Assembly: GCA_013373205.1 (NCBI GenBank) | Contig: JABXIG010000003.1 | Span: 496,001 to 560,000, forward strand | DNA length: 64,000 nucleotides | Source: Methylocystaceae bacterium | Lineage (GTDB): Bacteria; Pseudomonadota; Alphaproteobacteria; Rhodospirillales; Terasakiellaceae | Direction: 5' to 3' | Part shown: positions 53,013-61,809 of the stretch, one piece after another | Numbering within the stretch: position 1 is the stretch's first letter | How the letters are laid out: every line of letters starts with the position of its first letter | Translations under genes and position numbers: made by a program | Notes under the pieces: model-generated | The model's input: the letters and a program-made list of their open reading frames with translations, nothing else | The model's database searches: none | What the model was told of the DNA's origin: nothing

Positions 53013-53396
53013 GCAAAACGTGTAGCTCATGAACACTGCAATAACAGTTCAACCTGACACAGGATAGGACGCAGAAAAAGAGATAAACCGAAACACGCGC
53101 AAACGCTATAGCATAAATCAAAGTATGGTGTTTGGCTCTAATGATAAGCCCTGACCTAAACAGTCTTGTATAAATCAACGACGCGCGCAAGATGTGCGTT
53201 GTAATACAACGCCTCTTGTCTGCGGTCGCTAAAGCGATCCTCGGGAAAAGGGCGTGCCGCCCTCTGTCCAACACCCTGCGAGTTGATGCGCCGCATCAAA
53301 TAAACCGTATCGCCGTTCAATCACTCTAGAAAACGTTACGCAATTCATAAGTTTTTTTATTCTTTGATCACTAACAAAAAAGTTGTATTTTTACAT
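53013..53396. other. 384-bp gene-free region with dyads
   Basis: No frame of useful length is present. It holds GCGTTGTA-A-TACAACGC (53196-53212), then GGTCGCT with AGCGATC and GGGCG with CGCCC within the next 60 bp. Cognate sites of the neighbouring resolvase, or the element's oriT, are the obvious options. Confidence 0.5.
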
Positions 53397-56300
53397 ATGA
53401 TAAAAGATCAAGAAAATGAACCTTACTTTCCCAATCCCTCTGAGTTTATGAGAGAAAGAAAACCTTATCTATACTCAGACAGTTCTTCTGAAACTTCGTT
53501 TCATTTGGACCGTACAGTATTTAGCCATTTTCTCGAAACATTAACTCAAAGAAACGAGCATCAAGATTTTGAACTCTTCTGCCGTAAATTATGTGAACGA
53601 GAAATTTGCCCTAACCTTCGCCCGCAAACAGGGCCTGAAGGTGGTGGCGATGGTAAGGTAGATACAGAAACCTATCCTGTTGCTGAGGAAATCAGTAACC
53701 TTTGGTATATTGGAGAAACGGGAGCAGCAAAAGAACGCTGGGCTTTTGCATTTAGTGCAAAGCAAAAATGGTCCCCAAAAGTACGATCTGATGTTGAGGG
53801 CATCATCAATGAAAATCGTGGATATCAAAGGATATTTTTCATCACAAGTCGACCTGTTCGAAACCGTGATAAATTAAGGATCGAAGATGAATTAACCAGT
53901 AAATATGATGTGCCAGTAACCATTCATGACCAGTCTTGGATCATTGAAAGAGTATTTGAAAACAAGCATTTTGCTCTCGCCTATGAATATCTCAATATAG
54001 GTGATCAGCTTTCAGATAAAAGAATACTAGGTCCAAATGATTTGGTTAATCAATCTGAGCTAGATGAGTTGGAAAATCTATTAAATGATCCTGAAGCATA
54101 TTTGGGCTTAGAGCATCAGCAGGCGAGAGATGCGTTAATTGCAGCCAAAATCTCTCGAAATTTAGAACTGCCAAGATTTGAAACGGATGGGCGTTTCATG
54201 AGAGCAATGAGACTTGCTGAAAAAGTTGGCTTTAGGCGAACATCACTTGAGGCTACTTATGAATATGCATGGACATTATATTGGTGGTTTGATGACTTTT
54301 TAGGTGCTTCAAATGCTTATGATGCTGTTGAGAACTTAGCAATTAATAGCCCTGATACAATTGACCTTGATAAAATGCTGAATTTACTGACTGTTCTATC
54401 AGCCTCTGTGAATCAAGGTCACATTAGTGAAGAAAATGCAAAACTAAACGAACGATTTGCAAAACTATTTGATGCACTTGATATTCTGTCTAAAGACCCC
54501 AATAGGCCTACTAATGCTCTTCAGGCTGAAACGAATATAATTTTAATGAATTTGCAAGTAGGTCGCCTCAATCATGATTCTGAGAAGATTTCTTCAGGAT
54601 GGAAAGAACTTGAGGCAGTCATTCAAAAAGCTTTAAAGCTTCCTGAATATCCAATGCAAAAGCCCATTCTGATGATTTCTCAACTTGCAGAAGTTATTGG
54701 TGACGACCCCGCTTTCGAACAATTGTTTGAAACCGTAGCGGAAATAGCCGGAGAAAGAGAGAGCGATGGAAAAAGCGGGATGTTGCTTCTTTCCAGAGCA
54801 AAGAAAAAACTTGATCTCGAGCAACCTCTTCAAGCATTGGGATATCTTGGACGAGCCGCTTTAAAACTCATGAAGCATGAATATCGGGATCATCAAGTAG
54901 AAGCACAATATTTGATCAGCGTTGGCTACAGAAGTGCTGGTTTAATGTGGTCCGCACGATCAGCATGCTTGAATGCACTGATGCATATTTTTGCTGATGC
55001 TGGCGAAAGCAACGAATTTCGTCCTCAGGTTATGCCTGCAATAAAGCTCTGGGCTTGGATTTCTCTAGAGTTAGGACACATCCCTGACACTCTTGCAGCT
55101 CTTGAAATGTTTAGAATATTTTCAAATACGTTGCCTTTAGATGACGAGAGTAAAGAATATGCTGAGTCTGAGTATTTTATTTTAGATGGATGCCTTGGCT
55201 GCCTATTAAGCAATTCTAACGAAGAAGAACTACCGAAGTTAAGTGAACTTCCAGATATATTAGGAGCAATCGATCTCATCGCATCTCAAGGCGCACTGTT
55301 ATATAGGATGGGCTATGAAGACTTTCTTCGAACTGAAGGATTTTTTCCAGCCAAAGGAACCGAGGATTTTGACCCATATGAATTTTATTCTAGCTTAGCT
55401 GCTCAACCTGCAAAGGATCAAACTCCTAGAATGCTTTTGACATTCTTTGACGATACCGTGGTCATGAAAACTAAGGTACTCGGCGTAAACGTTGAGTGCC
55501 ATGTGGAAAATACTGACAACGTAGTCGCATTCGCTGAATTTTTGTTAAGTGGTTTCGAAGCCTTTCTAGCAACTGCTCTCAATTCAGAAGTATATCCTCT
55601 CACCTCACGTTCAATAGTCCACATCATAGAAGATGAAACCATCGACAAACCTAAATACCAAATTGAAGAAATCAGTTTTAATGCAACAATCTCTTGGCCT
55701 TCAAAACTAAAAATATTTGACGCAGATGCCACTGAAACTCTTCAAACGTTCGTATATGAGTTTATCTTATTTTTTGCACACAACATTCTTGCAATGGCTA
55801 ACTCAGAGCAGTTGATCAAAGAGCTTGTTGAAAATGATCTTGCACCTGAACGGGCACTATCATTTTCACCACCAGCGCTAAACTATTCTAGAATTCTCCG
55901 GCGGTCGCGCTCATTAATATCTGATTGGAAAAAACATATAAAAAATCAATATACAGTAAAAGATGAACGCCCTGTCTTTAATGTAGACTTCACAATTAAG
56001 AATGAAGAAACAACAATTTCACCACAGGCAAATGATAATGAAATAGTCTTCAACAGGCATGACCAAATTAAGCTGCAATCATTTGGCAATCCCAGATTAT
56101 GGGACAAAGCAGAATGGAGCGGTGTTGCTTATGCTGTGAGACCAGATAATGTGCCACCATTAATGGGGATGCGTTTTGAAGATTACGTTACGGCAAAAAA
56201 AATATTTGCAGAACTTTACGAGAAACATGGTTCTCAAACATCAGATTCATCATTCAGAATTACAATCGTAAAGGGGATTTCGCGGCAGAACCCAACACAC

Positions 56301-56672
56301 TATAGGGTGTGTATCTCTCCCGAACCCAATAAAAATGATTTAGGAACTCAAGGTACTTTTATGATGGGTCGAACAAATACAATGGAACCAATTTCTACTG
56401 AAAACCTTGATCGATTTTTAGAAGATTATGAGAAAAAAGGGGCTTATATCTTCGCCTTAATTGAAGATTTCAGTAGTACTTCAGTTAAGATCGTAAATGA
56501 ATTTGCAATGATTAGACGGAAACTAGTAGTTACTGAAGCATGGCAAATTAATTTATATTCTCCTGATGTCTTTGCAATCAGAAGAGACGATGATCCTTTT
56601 ATTCCTTCACACGTTAAAAATGCACCAGTGCAAGACGTTCTGGCACAATTAAGACAAATAAATCAAAACTAG
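53397..56672 (+). CDS. Restriction-like nuclease fused to a long helical/TPR-like region
   Basis: From ATG 53397 the protein has 1091 residues. Residues 55-195 resemble an Mrr-like PD-(D/E)xK nuclease. A helix FELFCRKLCE is followed by GPEGGGDGKVDTETY with the metal-binding Asp (D85 or D89), FAFSAKQKW at 117-125 as the (Q/S)xK-type strand, and FFITSRPV. Residues about 210-620 are helical repeats of TPR type; the remainder is mixed with no recognised domain. This fits a sensor-nuclease defence protein. The HEPN-like gene follows by 18 bp. AT-rich. Confidence 0.75.
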   Translation: MIKDQENEPYFPNPSEFMRERKPYLYSDSSSETSFHLDRTVFSHFLETLTQRNEHQDFELFCRKLCEREICPNLRPQTGPEGGGDGKVDTETYPVAEEISNLWYIGETGAAKERWAFAFSAKQKWSPKVRSDVEGIINENRGYQRIFFITSRPVRNRDKLRIEDELTSKYDVPVTIHDQSWIIERVFENKHFALAYEYLNIGDQLSDKRILGPNDLVNQSELDELENLLNDPEAYLGLEHQQARDALIAAKISRNLELPRFETDGRFMRAMRLAEKVGFRRTSLEATYEYAWTLYWWFDDFLGASNAYDAVENLAINSPDTIDLDKMLNLLTVLSASVNQGHISEENAKLNERFAKLFDALDILSKDPNRPTNALQAETNIILMNLQVGRLNHDSEKISSGWKELEAVIQKALKLPEYPMQKPILMISQLAEVIGDDPAFEQLFETVAEIAGERESDGKSGMLLLSRAKKKLDLEQPLQALGYLGRAALKLMKHEYRDHQVEAQYLISVGYRSAGLMWSARSACLNALMHIFADAGESNEFRPQVMPAIKLWAWISLELGHIPDTLAALEMFRIFSNTLPLDDESKEYAESEYFILDGCLGCLLSNSNEEELPKLSELPDILGAIDLIASQGALLYRMGYEDFLRTEGFFPAKGTEDFDPYEFYSSLAAQPAKDQTPRMLLTFFDDTVVMKTKVLGVNVECHVENTDNVVAFAEFLLSGFEAFLATALNSEVYPLTSRSIVHIIEDETIDKPKYQIEEISFNATISWPSKLKIFDADATETLQTFVYEFILFFAHNILAMANSEQLIKELVENDLAPERALSFSPPALNYSRILRRSRSLISDWKKHIKNQYTVKDERPVFNVDFTIKNEETTISPQANDNEIVFNRHDQIKLQSFGNPRLWDKAEWSGVAYAVRPDNVPPLMGMRFEDYVTAKKIFAELYEKHGSQTSDSSFRITIVKGISRQNPTHYRVCISPEPNKNDLGTQGTFMMGRTNTMEPISTENLDRFLEDYEKKGAYIFALIEDFSSTSVKIVNEFAMIRRKLVVTEAWQINLYSPDVFAIRRDDDPFIPSHVKNAPVQDVLAQLRQINQN

Positions 56673-56690
56673 CTAAGCAAGAGTTCCTGA

Positions 56691-57359
56691 ATGAAACAGC
56701 AAAAATACAATATTTGGGAAGATGATGAGTTCGTCTATATTCCTGAAGAACTTTTTGAACACCTGCCTGAAGCATATCGCCAAGCAGCGGAGGCGACAAA
56801 ACAAAAAGGAGAAGAAATTCTCCGAATAGCAGATAAAGACATTCAATCATTGATCAGGTTGATGAAAGCGACACCAACCACCTCTAGCCTCAGTTATATT
56901 TTTCACCGTTTACGGACTACTCAGTTTGAACTGACGATGGAGAGCGTAATGGAGCAGGAAATACTTACTGCCGCTTTCATTGTCACTTACGGTCGACTTG
57001 CGGCAAGTAGTACAGGTGTCACAGGAATAAAGAGAAAAAGTATACCAGAACATCTAAGACCTGTTCATGATGAAATCATTGACCTACGAAACAAACGGTA
57101 CGCACACAACGGTGCTCATGAAACGGTGGACGGCGGGGTTGAAATTATTTTCGATGAGAACGGCTTTAAATTGAACCTACAAATGCACTTGGGCTTTCAT
57201 GTTGGAGGTAAAAATGAGTGGGAGGAACTTATTACCTTCATTGATTCATTGATGCACGAAAGATTAACAAAAATTCTTGATCGCCTGAAAGAGAGAACGG
57301 GTTACGAATGGACAATCCCTAACGGTCCACCACCTAGCTGGGTTGGTGACTATGGCTGA
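56691..57359 (+). CDS. HEPN-like helical protein
   Basis: The 222-residue, mostly helical protein has the segment VHDEIIDLRNKRYAHNG. It includes R133-x5-H139, the Rx4-6H pattern of HEPN ribonucleases and related helical domains. It lies 18 bp downstream of the nuclease-TPR gene on the same strand, so the two form a probable functional pair. HEPN proteins in defence systems cut RNA or act as toxins or partners. Catalytic activity here is inference. Confidence 0.6.
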   Translation: MKQQKYNIWEDDEFVYIPEELFEHLPEAYRQAAEATKQKGEEILRIADKDIQSLIRLMKATPTTSSLSYIFHRLRTTQFELTMESVMEQEILTAAFIVTYGRLAASSTGVTGIKRKSIPEHLRPVHDEIIDLRNKRYAHNGAHETVDGGVEIIFDENGFKLNLQMHLGFHVGGKNEWEELITFIDSLMHERLTKILDRLKERTGYEWTIPNGPPPSWVGDYG

Positions 57360-57363
57360 TGGA

Positions 57364-58257
57364 TCATTTGTGGTCCTGATTTGAGTCTAATCTCAATGGC
57401 AATATTGGTGATAACTCAGGATCAATTTCGCTAAGAGCAGTATGCGCTTCTGCTTTCTTCTGGATTGCAACAGCCATCATACTGCCGATTTCAGGGATGA
57501 GTTCGGATAAAAAGTCACCAATCGGACCTAACTTTTTTACTATCGATGCTCTAGCTTCAGGGTTAATGATCATGTAGGCGACAAACACAAAAGCAATGAC
57601 TTTTAATGCTGGTGGGATCGCATCATATATATTTTTGATGCCTCCAATGATTGCCTTTAGAGCCTCAAGGCTGATCGTCCCAATTATGACACCTCCAATA
57701 TGCAAGCTCATCTGGACCGTCTCGGCCCTTGCATATCTACGAGCAGACATAACAAACTCTAATTTTAGTTTCCGACCACCAAGTTCTCCAATGTGTTTGT
57801 CTCTGCTGAGAATGCCAATAGCATCAATTTTTTCCTGAAGTTCAACATACGGCACGTCTTTATGATCAGAATGGCTGCTTTCCTCAGAGGGAGGTTCTAA
57901 AAGGCTCTCATCCCATTGGACGATTTGTTTATAATTCACCCACATAGCTTGAAGCTCAACCTCATCCATTTTCTTTTTCTTAGCAAGCTGTGGGATTGTG
58001 CTGTTTGTCATTTCATGATCAAGCCACCTCGGGGCATGAACTTCCAAAACTCCTGCAATTGCGCATTCTTCAATTGATGTTTCAGAAACATCCGGTCTCT
58101 TGATTTTGTGAAGCAAATCAGCAGCAGCCATATTTGCATCAAGAACAACCTTGAATGAAGTCGGTAATCCAACAATCTTTTGTAATTCTGGAGCAGCTTC
58201 GAGAAATTCACGAAGCAAGGATAGAACATTTGATGGAATGAAGATTTCTTTAGACAT
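57364..58257 (-). CDS. PIN-domain protein with C-terminal membrane helices
   Basis: The 297-residue protein begins with a PIN-like nuclease domain: D40 (VVLDAN), E82 (DHEM), D134 (DVPYVELQ) and D153 (SRDKHI) match the four acidic positions of the family. Two hydrophobic segments at about 186-206 and 217-233 follow, then a helical tail. A membrane-tethered PIN nuclease is unusual. It converges on the HEPN-like gene with a four-base gap and may be a third component or a separate toxin. Confidence 0.7.
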   Translation of the reverse strand: MSKEIFIPSNVLSLLREFLEAAPELQKIVGLPTSFKVVLDANMAAADLLHKIKRPDVSETSIEECAIAGVLEVHAPRWLDHEMTNSTIPQLAKKKKMDEVELQAMWVNYKQIVQWDESLLEPPSEESSHSDHKDVPYVELQEKIDAIGILSRDKHIGELGGRKLKLEFVMSARRYARAETVQMSLHIGGVIIGTISLEALKAIIGGIKNIYDAIPPALKVIAFVFVAYMIINPEARASIVKKLGPIGDFLSELIPEIGSMMAVAIQKKAEAHTALSEIDPELSPILPLRLDSNQDHK

Positions 58258-58364
58258 TTGAATTCTCGAAATACTAGTAACTCGGGCTTCAATACCTTAT
58301 TTGAGAGATAAATGCATTGAGAAATGATATGTTTCTGATGAAATTGTCTTAGCTCAGATCAATC

Positions 58365-59702
58365 CTACCTCTCAATTTTCGGCCCATCCCTAGACCTTGA
58401 CCTGCGACGAGGACGTAATGAAGAACGCCGCCTTTCCTTGAAAGCCTCTTTCTCTGCATCAAGGTCTTTCGTTGCACCAATCTCCATATTTTTAAAGACC
58501 TTGGCATCCTCGCTCAAACTGCGAGATTGTGCTTTATTTTCTTCGCGCTGCTCAACATGTTCTTTCACCAGTTTTTTACGCTGTGACAGATGCTGTGCGC
58601 TAAGCTGACTGCGCTCTTGATTATCGCGCCTTTGCGAGACCTCCACCTCTTTCGCATTCTGTTCCACAGTACGCTTATGCGCTCCACGTATTTTATCCCA
58701 CAGTCCCAATAACCCCCCGCGAAAACGGTTTTGACGTTCCCTTTCTTCTGCCTGCCCACGCAACTGAACGGCTTTCTTAAAGGCTTCACGCTGTGCTTTT
58801 TGCTTGACCTGCAAGGTCGATTGTTTTTGACGGGCTTGTTCTTCCTCTTTTTGCGACTGGTCTTTGAGCGATTGCCGGAACTCTTGCATTTTGGGGTGCA
58901 TCGTTCTGGCAATCTCGATCTTTGTTTCAGCGACAGAAGGTAAAGCGTCCTTATCGCCCAAGCGCGCTTTGACTTCCTTCGTTTTTATACCCACACGCTT
59001 GGCGATATTGTGAACTTCACCATGAACATCAAGGGCGACATAGCCCCGTTTATCACCTCGACACAGCCAAAAACCACGTTCCTGCAAGGCCTGTTGAAAC
59101 GAAGCCTTGTTATCAGAAATCGCCCATGCATCCTGAAAGCGGGTTTTAATGGCGCGTGGGTCTTGCCCTGTCCGCTTCGCCTGTTGCCATTCTGCCAAGG
59201 TGAAGTTGCGCGGGTCACTGGCTCCGCTGACCGCCAAGCCTTTCGGCATTTTCCAGCCATGCTCCAGATACAACTCACGCGAAACGTCCTGCATCTTGCG
59301 TTTTGAATGAGGAAGTGCAACGGCTTTCATCTCCTCCACATTAATCCGGCTCCAGACCACATGGGCATGGCGGCGAACCTCGCCATCATCCCCGCGCTTT
59401 TCATGAAAGACAATTGCGCGTGGTTGTCCGTTCAGATCAAGTTTACCCTCTGCCAGATCAATGGCACGGATGAATTGATCATTAGAAACATCCGCACCCT
59501 TTGGCGGGTTGAGCGATAGGGAAAACAGGAATTGTTTACACCGTGTCCCACGGCTAATGGCATAACTTTCCTGAAAAGCGCCATCCAAATCGCCAGCAAC
59601 AAACCCCCGCAATTCATGGACTTCGACACGTTCATTTTCTTGCTTCATCAAATGACGCGCCAGATCACGCGCCCCGCCGCGCTGATTGCCGACAAGGATC
59701 AT
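58365..59702 (-). CDS. Relaxase / mobilization nuclease
   Basis: The 445-residue protein has an N-terminal relaxase domain with the HxH metal motif (H112, H114 in RRHAHVVWSRIN) and SRGTRCKQFLFSLSLNP upstream. A long charged coiled region and a very basic C terminus follow. It nicks oriT and leads the strand into the recipient. It overlaps mobC by four bases. Confidence 0.9.
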   Translation of the reverse strand: MILVGNQRGGARDLARHLMKQENERVEVHELRGFVAGDLDGAFQESYAISRGTRCKQFLFSLSLNPPKGADVSNDQFIRAIDLAEGKLDLNGQPRAIVFHEKRGDDGEVRRHAHVVWSRINVEEMKAVALPHSKRKMQDVSRELYLEHGWKMPKGLAVSGASDPRNFTLAEWQQAKRTGQDPRAIKTRFQDAWAISDNKASFQQALQERGFWLCRGDKRGYVALDVHGEVHNIAKRVGIKTKEVKARLGDKDALPSVAETKIEIARTMHPKMQEFRQSLKDQSQKEEEQARQKQSTLQVKQKAQREAFKKAVQLRGQAEERERQNRFRGGLLGLWDKIRGAHKRTVEQNAKEVEVSQRRDNQERSQLSAQHLSQRKKLVKEHVEQREENKAQSRSLSEDAKVFKNMEIGATKDLDAEKEAFKERRRSSLRPRRRSRSRDGPKIER

Positions 59703-60112
59703 GAACGTAATCCCAGTGCCGAAACCAACAAAGCGCGCATATCTTTGATGTCTTCACAGGCTTGAGACAATGCTTCGTGTTCCTGTTTTTCAAGCTGCAC
59801 ACGTTCATTCTCTACCGCTGCCAACATCAGAAACAAACATTTCACCTGATCAGACTTGCCTAAAAGTCCGAGGATTTGCGCAAACTCGGCATCACTGACC
59901 TTGGGCTTGCGTATCGCTGGCTTTCGCTTGGATTGATAGTCTCCCAGAAGCTGATCACGAATATAAGTCCCAAGCGGTTTACTTCCTGCCCGAGTTTCCA
60001 GCACAGTTCGTTCTTCGTCACTTAAGCGCAAAGACAATGGGGACGGGCGTTTACGTTTGGTTTTCTTCGTTATAGAGGATTGCTTGAAAGCATTTTGAAC
60101 CGAGGAACTCAT
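59699..60112 (-). CDS. mobC: MobC-like relaxosome accessory protein
   Basis: The 137-residue protein has a ribbon-helix-helix-like start (LSLRLSDEERTVLETRAG) and the family segment LGTYIRDQLL, then a helical C-terminal half. MobC proteins bind oriT and help relaxase nick. It overlaps both neighbours by four or fewer bases. Confidence 0.85.
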   Translation of the reverse strand: MSSSVQNAFKQSSITKKTKRKRPSPLSLRLSDEERTVLETRAGSKPLGTYIRDQLLGDYQSKRKPAIRKPKVSDAEFAQILGLLGKSDQVKCLFLMLAAVENERVQLEKQEHEALSQACEDIKDMRALLVSALGLRS

Positions 60113-60249
60113 GGTGCAGGCTCCTCTGTGTTATCCACAATATAAGAAAGCTGCTCAGGCGACAGTGTTTGTAATTGCGCCTCCCAGTCGGCAAGAGTAT
60201 CAAAAAGTTGGCAAAGGGAGTCTTCATTTGCCGGAAGGTTCGATATCAC
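60109..60249 (-). CDS. 46-residue protein upstream of mobC
   Basis: The frame ends TGA overlapping the mobC ATG and reads as plausible acidic helical sequence (LFDTLADWEAQLQTLSPEQL). GTG 60249 is the only conventional start. The GGAGG before it is too close for an ideal ribosome site, so the frame may be the tail of a gene cut at the element end. Confidence 0.4.
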   Translation of the reverse strand: MISNLPANEDSLCQLFDTLADWEAQLQTLSPEQLSYIVDNTEEPAP

Positions 60250-60273
60250 TCCCTCCAGCCGCGCCAGATTTTT

Positions 60274-60306
60274 AAAGACGAGTCCGTTAGATGGGCTCGT
60301 CTTTTT
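60274..60306. terminator. Bidirectional terminator
   Basis: A nine-base-pair stem (60274-60282 with 60296-60304) is followed by T on the plus strand. It ends cbiZ transcription on the minus strand three bases after the stop codon and may mark the host side of the element boundary. Confidence 0.75.
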
Positions 60307-60308
60307 CC

Positions 60309-60980
60309 TTATATATTCCAGTTTTTTATCGTCTTATGCCAGAGCGTACAGGCTTCCAATGAAGCGGCATAAACAGCTTCGCCAAGGGCTTTGCCCACAT
60401 TGGTATGAAGACCGGAAAACATAGTGTGACTCGCTCCTTTGGGGCTGGCGATGACAATACAATCCGTGCCTGTTCCGGTGACAGGTCGCATTTCTGGCAA
60501 ATGGGTTCGGTAATAATCCATGAGTGCGACGGTGCGTGCCTGTGTCGCGATGGATGAAGCTTCGATCATTGCGCCATCATTTAATGCGACATTCACGGCA
60601 CATAAAGAATTGATTGTGCCGACTCTTGTGAGGGCTTTTTCCGCATCTGGAAAACCTACATGCGCCCCATTGCTTAACCCTAATGTTGTCAGGCATTGCG
60701 CTTTCACAAAACCATGTGCGCGTTCAGCAAAATGATGGTGTTCGATATGTCGGGATGTCATTAACCCCAACGCCCCACCTAACCTGTTTTTATTCAACAT
60801 GGATTGTATATACTGCTGCGCATCAATATTCGGGTTCAGGTCAGAGTTTTTCACTTCAAGCCAAGCCACGCGATTATTGTGACAGAAACCGGGATGGGTA
60901 AGAGACCAGCTGAGCATGCGCTGTTCTGTTTCAAACTCAGCCACAAGCCACGGAGAGTTGTAGGAAAAAGAAAAAACCAT
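60309..60980 (-). CDS. cbiZ: Adenosylcobinamide amidohydrolase
   Basis: A 223-residue CbiZ with the family blocks LGLMTSRHIEHH, VGTINSLCAVN, and GTGTDCIVIASP. It cleaves the aminopropanol arm of adenosylcobinamide so that adenosylcobyric acid can re-enter cobalamin synthesis. It ends the Btu operon, seven bases after tonB, which supports cobamides as the transported substrate. Confidence 0.93.
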   Translation of the reverse strand: MVFSFSYNSPWLVAEFETEQRMLSWSLTHPGFCHNNRVAWLEVKNSDLNPNIDAQQYIQSMLNKNRLGGALGLMTSRHIEHHHFAERAHGFVKAQCLTTLGLSNGAHVGFPDAEKALTRVGTINSLCAVNVALNDGAMIEASSIATQARTVALMDYYRTHLPEMRPVTGTGTDCIVIASPKGASHTMFSGLHTNVGKALGEAVYAASLEACTLWHKTIKNWNI

Positions 60981-60987
60981 CTTGCAC

Positions 60988-61809
60988 CTAACTGTTCATA
61001 AGGTCGAAACGAATGGGAATGTTGATGTGACTGGGGATGCGTATTCCCCCTTTCAGTGCCGGTTGAAATGTCCATTTTTTAAGGGCTTTCAAGGCTGCTC
61101 GATCCAGAACCTTATGGCCACTGGATTTTCTAATCTCAATCTGAACGGGGTGACCGTCTTTATTGATGTGAACACTTAAAACTACACGCCCCTGCCAGCC
61201 CCTTTTTCGCGCCAATTTGGGGTATTTGGGTTTGGGGTTGTTGGCACTGCCTAACACATAATGTGCAGATTTTATTTCACCGGCAAGACCAGCCTGCTGG
61301 ATACCGGCGGCTTGTTTTGCCCCTTGTGTTGTCTGGCCGTGTTCCTGCCCCTTTACATTCTGTAAGGCCGTTTGGATTTGCTTTTTGTTTTTCACCACCG
61401 GTTTGTTTGACGGTGTTTCTTTTTTAACAGGTTTCTTTGCGCGTACGGGCGGGGCAGGTTTTCGTTGCAGAACCACATCAGCCAGTTTGGAGACAGGTGT
61501 ATTATAGATAAGATCTGCTTCTGTATGTCTTTCTTCTGTGATGTCCACAACAACATCTTCAGAGGGAGTAACCACGTCTTTTGGCGGCACATTTTCTACG
61601 GGGGCTTCGCGCTGGATCATTTGTTGTTGCAGACCGTCTGAGCCGCCGGGGTCCGGGCTCGCCATGATGATGTCAACAGACATAATATCAGCCCCGACGA
61701 TAATGGGCGGACTTACATCATCCCAAACAAGCAAAAGACCTGCGATCACCCCTGCATGCAACAGGGAGGAACAGGCAAATCCCGGGGATATATGTAAACG
61801 CTCGCTCAG
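60988..61809 (-). CDS. tonB: TonB family energy transducer with apparent CTG start
   Basis: The protein has an N-terminal membrane anchor (LLHAGVIAGLLLVW), a Pro/Lys-rich periplasmic linker and a TonB C-terminal domain (KPKYPKLARKRGWQGRVVLSV to IPIRF). No ATG or GTG stands at the N terminus. CTG 61809 overlaps the btuD stop as CTGA and has GGAGG eight bases upstream, giving 273 residues. TTG 61761 would give 257. It links the proton gradient to an outer-membrane cobalamin receptor. Confidence 0.88.
   Translation of the reverse strand: MSERLHISPGFACSSLLHAGVIAGLLLVWDDVSPPIIVGADIMSVDIIMASPDPGGSDGLQQQMIQREAPVENVPPKDVVTPSEDVVVDITEERHTEADLIYNTPVSKLADVVLQRKPAPPVRAKKPVKKETPSNKPVVKNKKQIQTALQNVKGQEHGQTTQGAKQAAGIQQAGLAGEIKSAHYVLGSANNPKPKYPKLARKRGWQGRVVLSVHINKDGHPVQIEIRKSSGHKVLDRAALKALKKWTFQPALKGGIRIPSHINIPIRFDLMNS

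Larger units (their letters stand above)
42161..60270. mobile_element. Integrative mobilizable element at tRNA-Arg(CCG)
   Basis: The left side is a large serine recombinase abutting the tRNA gene. A coupling protein and small transfer proteins follow, then cargo on both strands and a resolvase, and relaxase plus MobC at the right side, after which core cobalamin genes resume. Type IV secretion pilus genes are absent, so mobilization by a helper is likely. The right boundary is not resolved; it should lie between mobC and the terminator at 60274. No convincing direct repeat of the tRNA 3' end was found. Confidence 0.75.

Noticed and set aside
60237-60244. AGGTTCGA, also present in the tRNA-Arg T arm, as an attachment-site copy
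   Set aside because: Only eight bases match and the following sequence does not restore a tRNA 3' end; a chance match is quite likely given the number of words compared.
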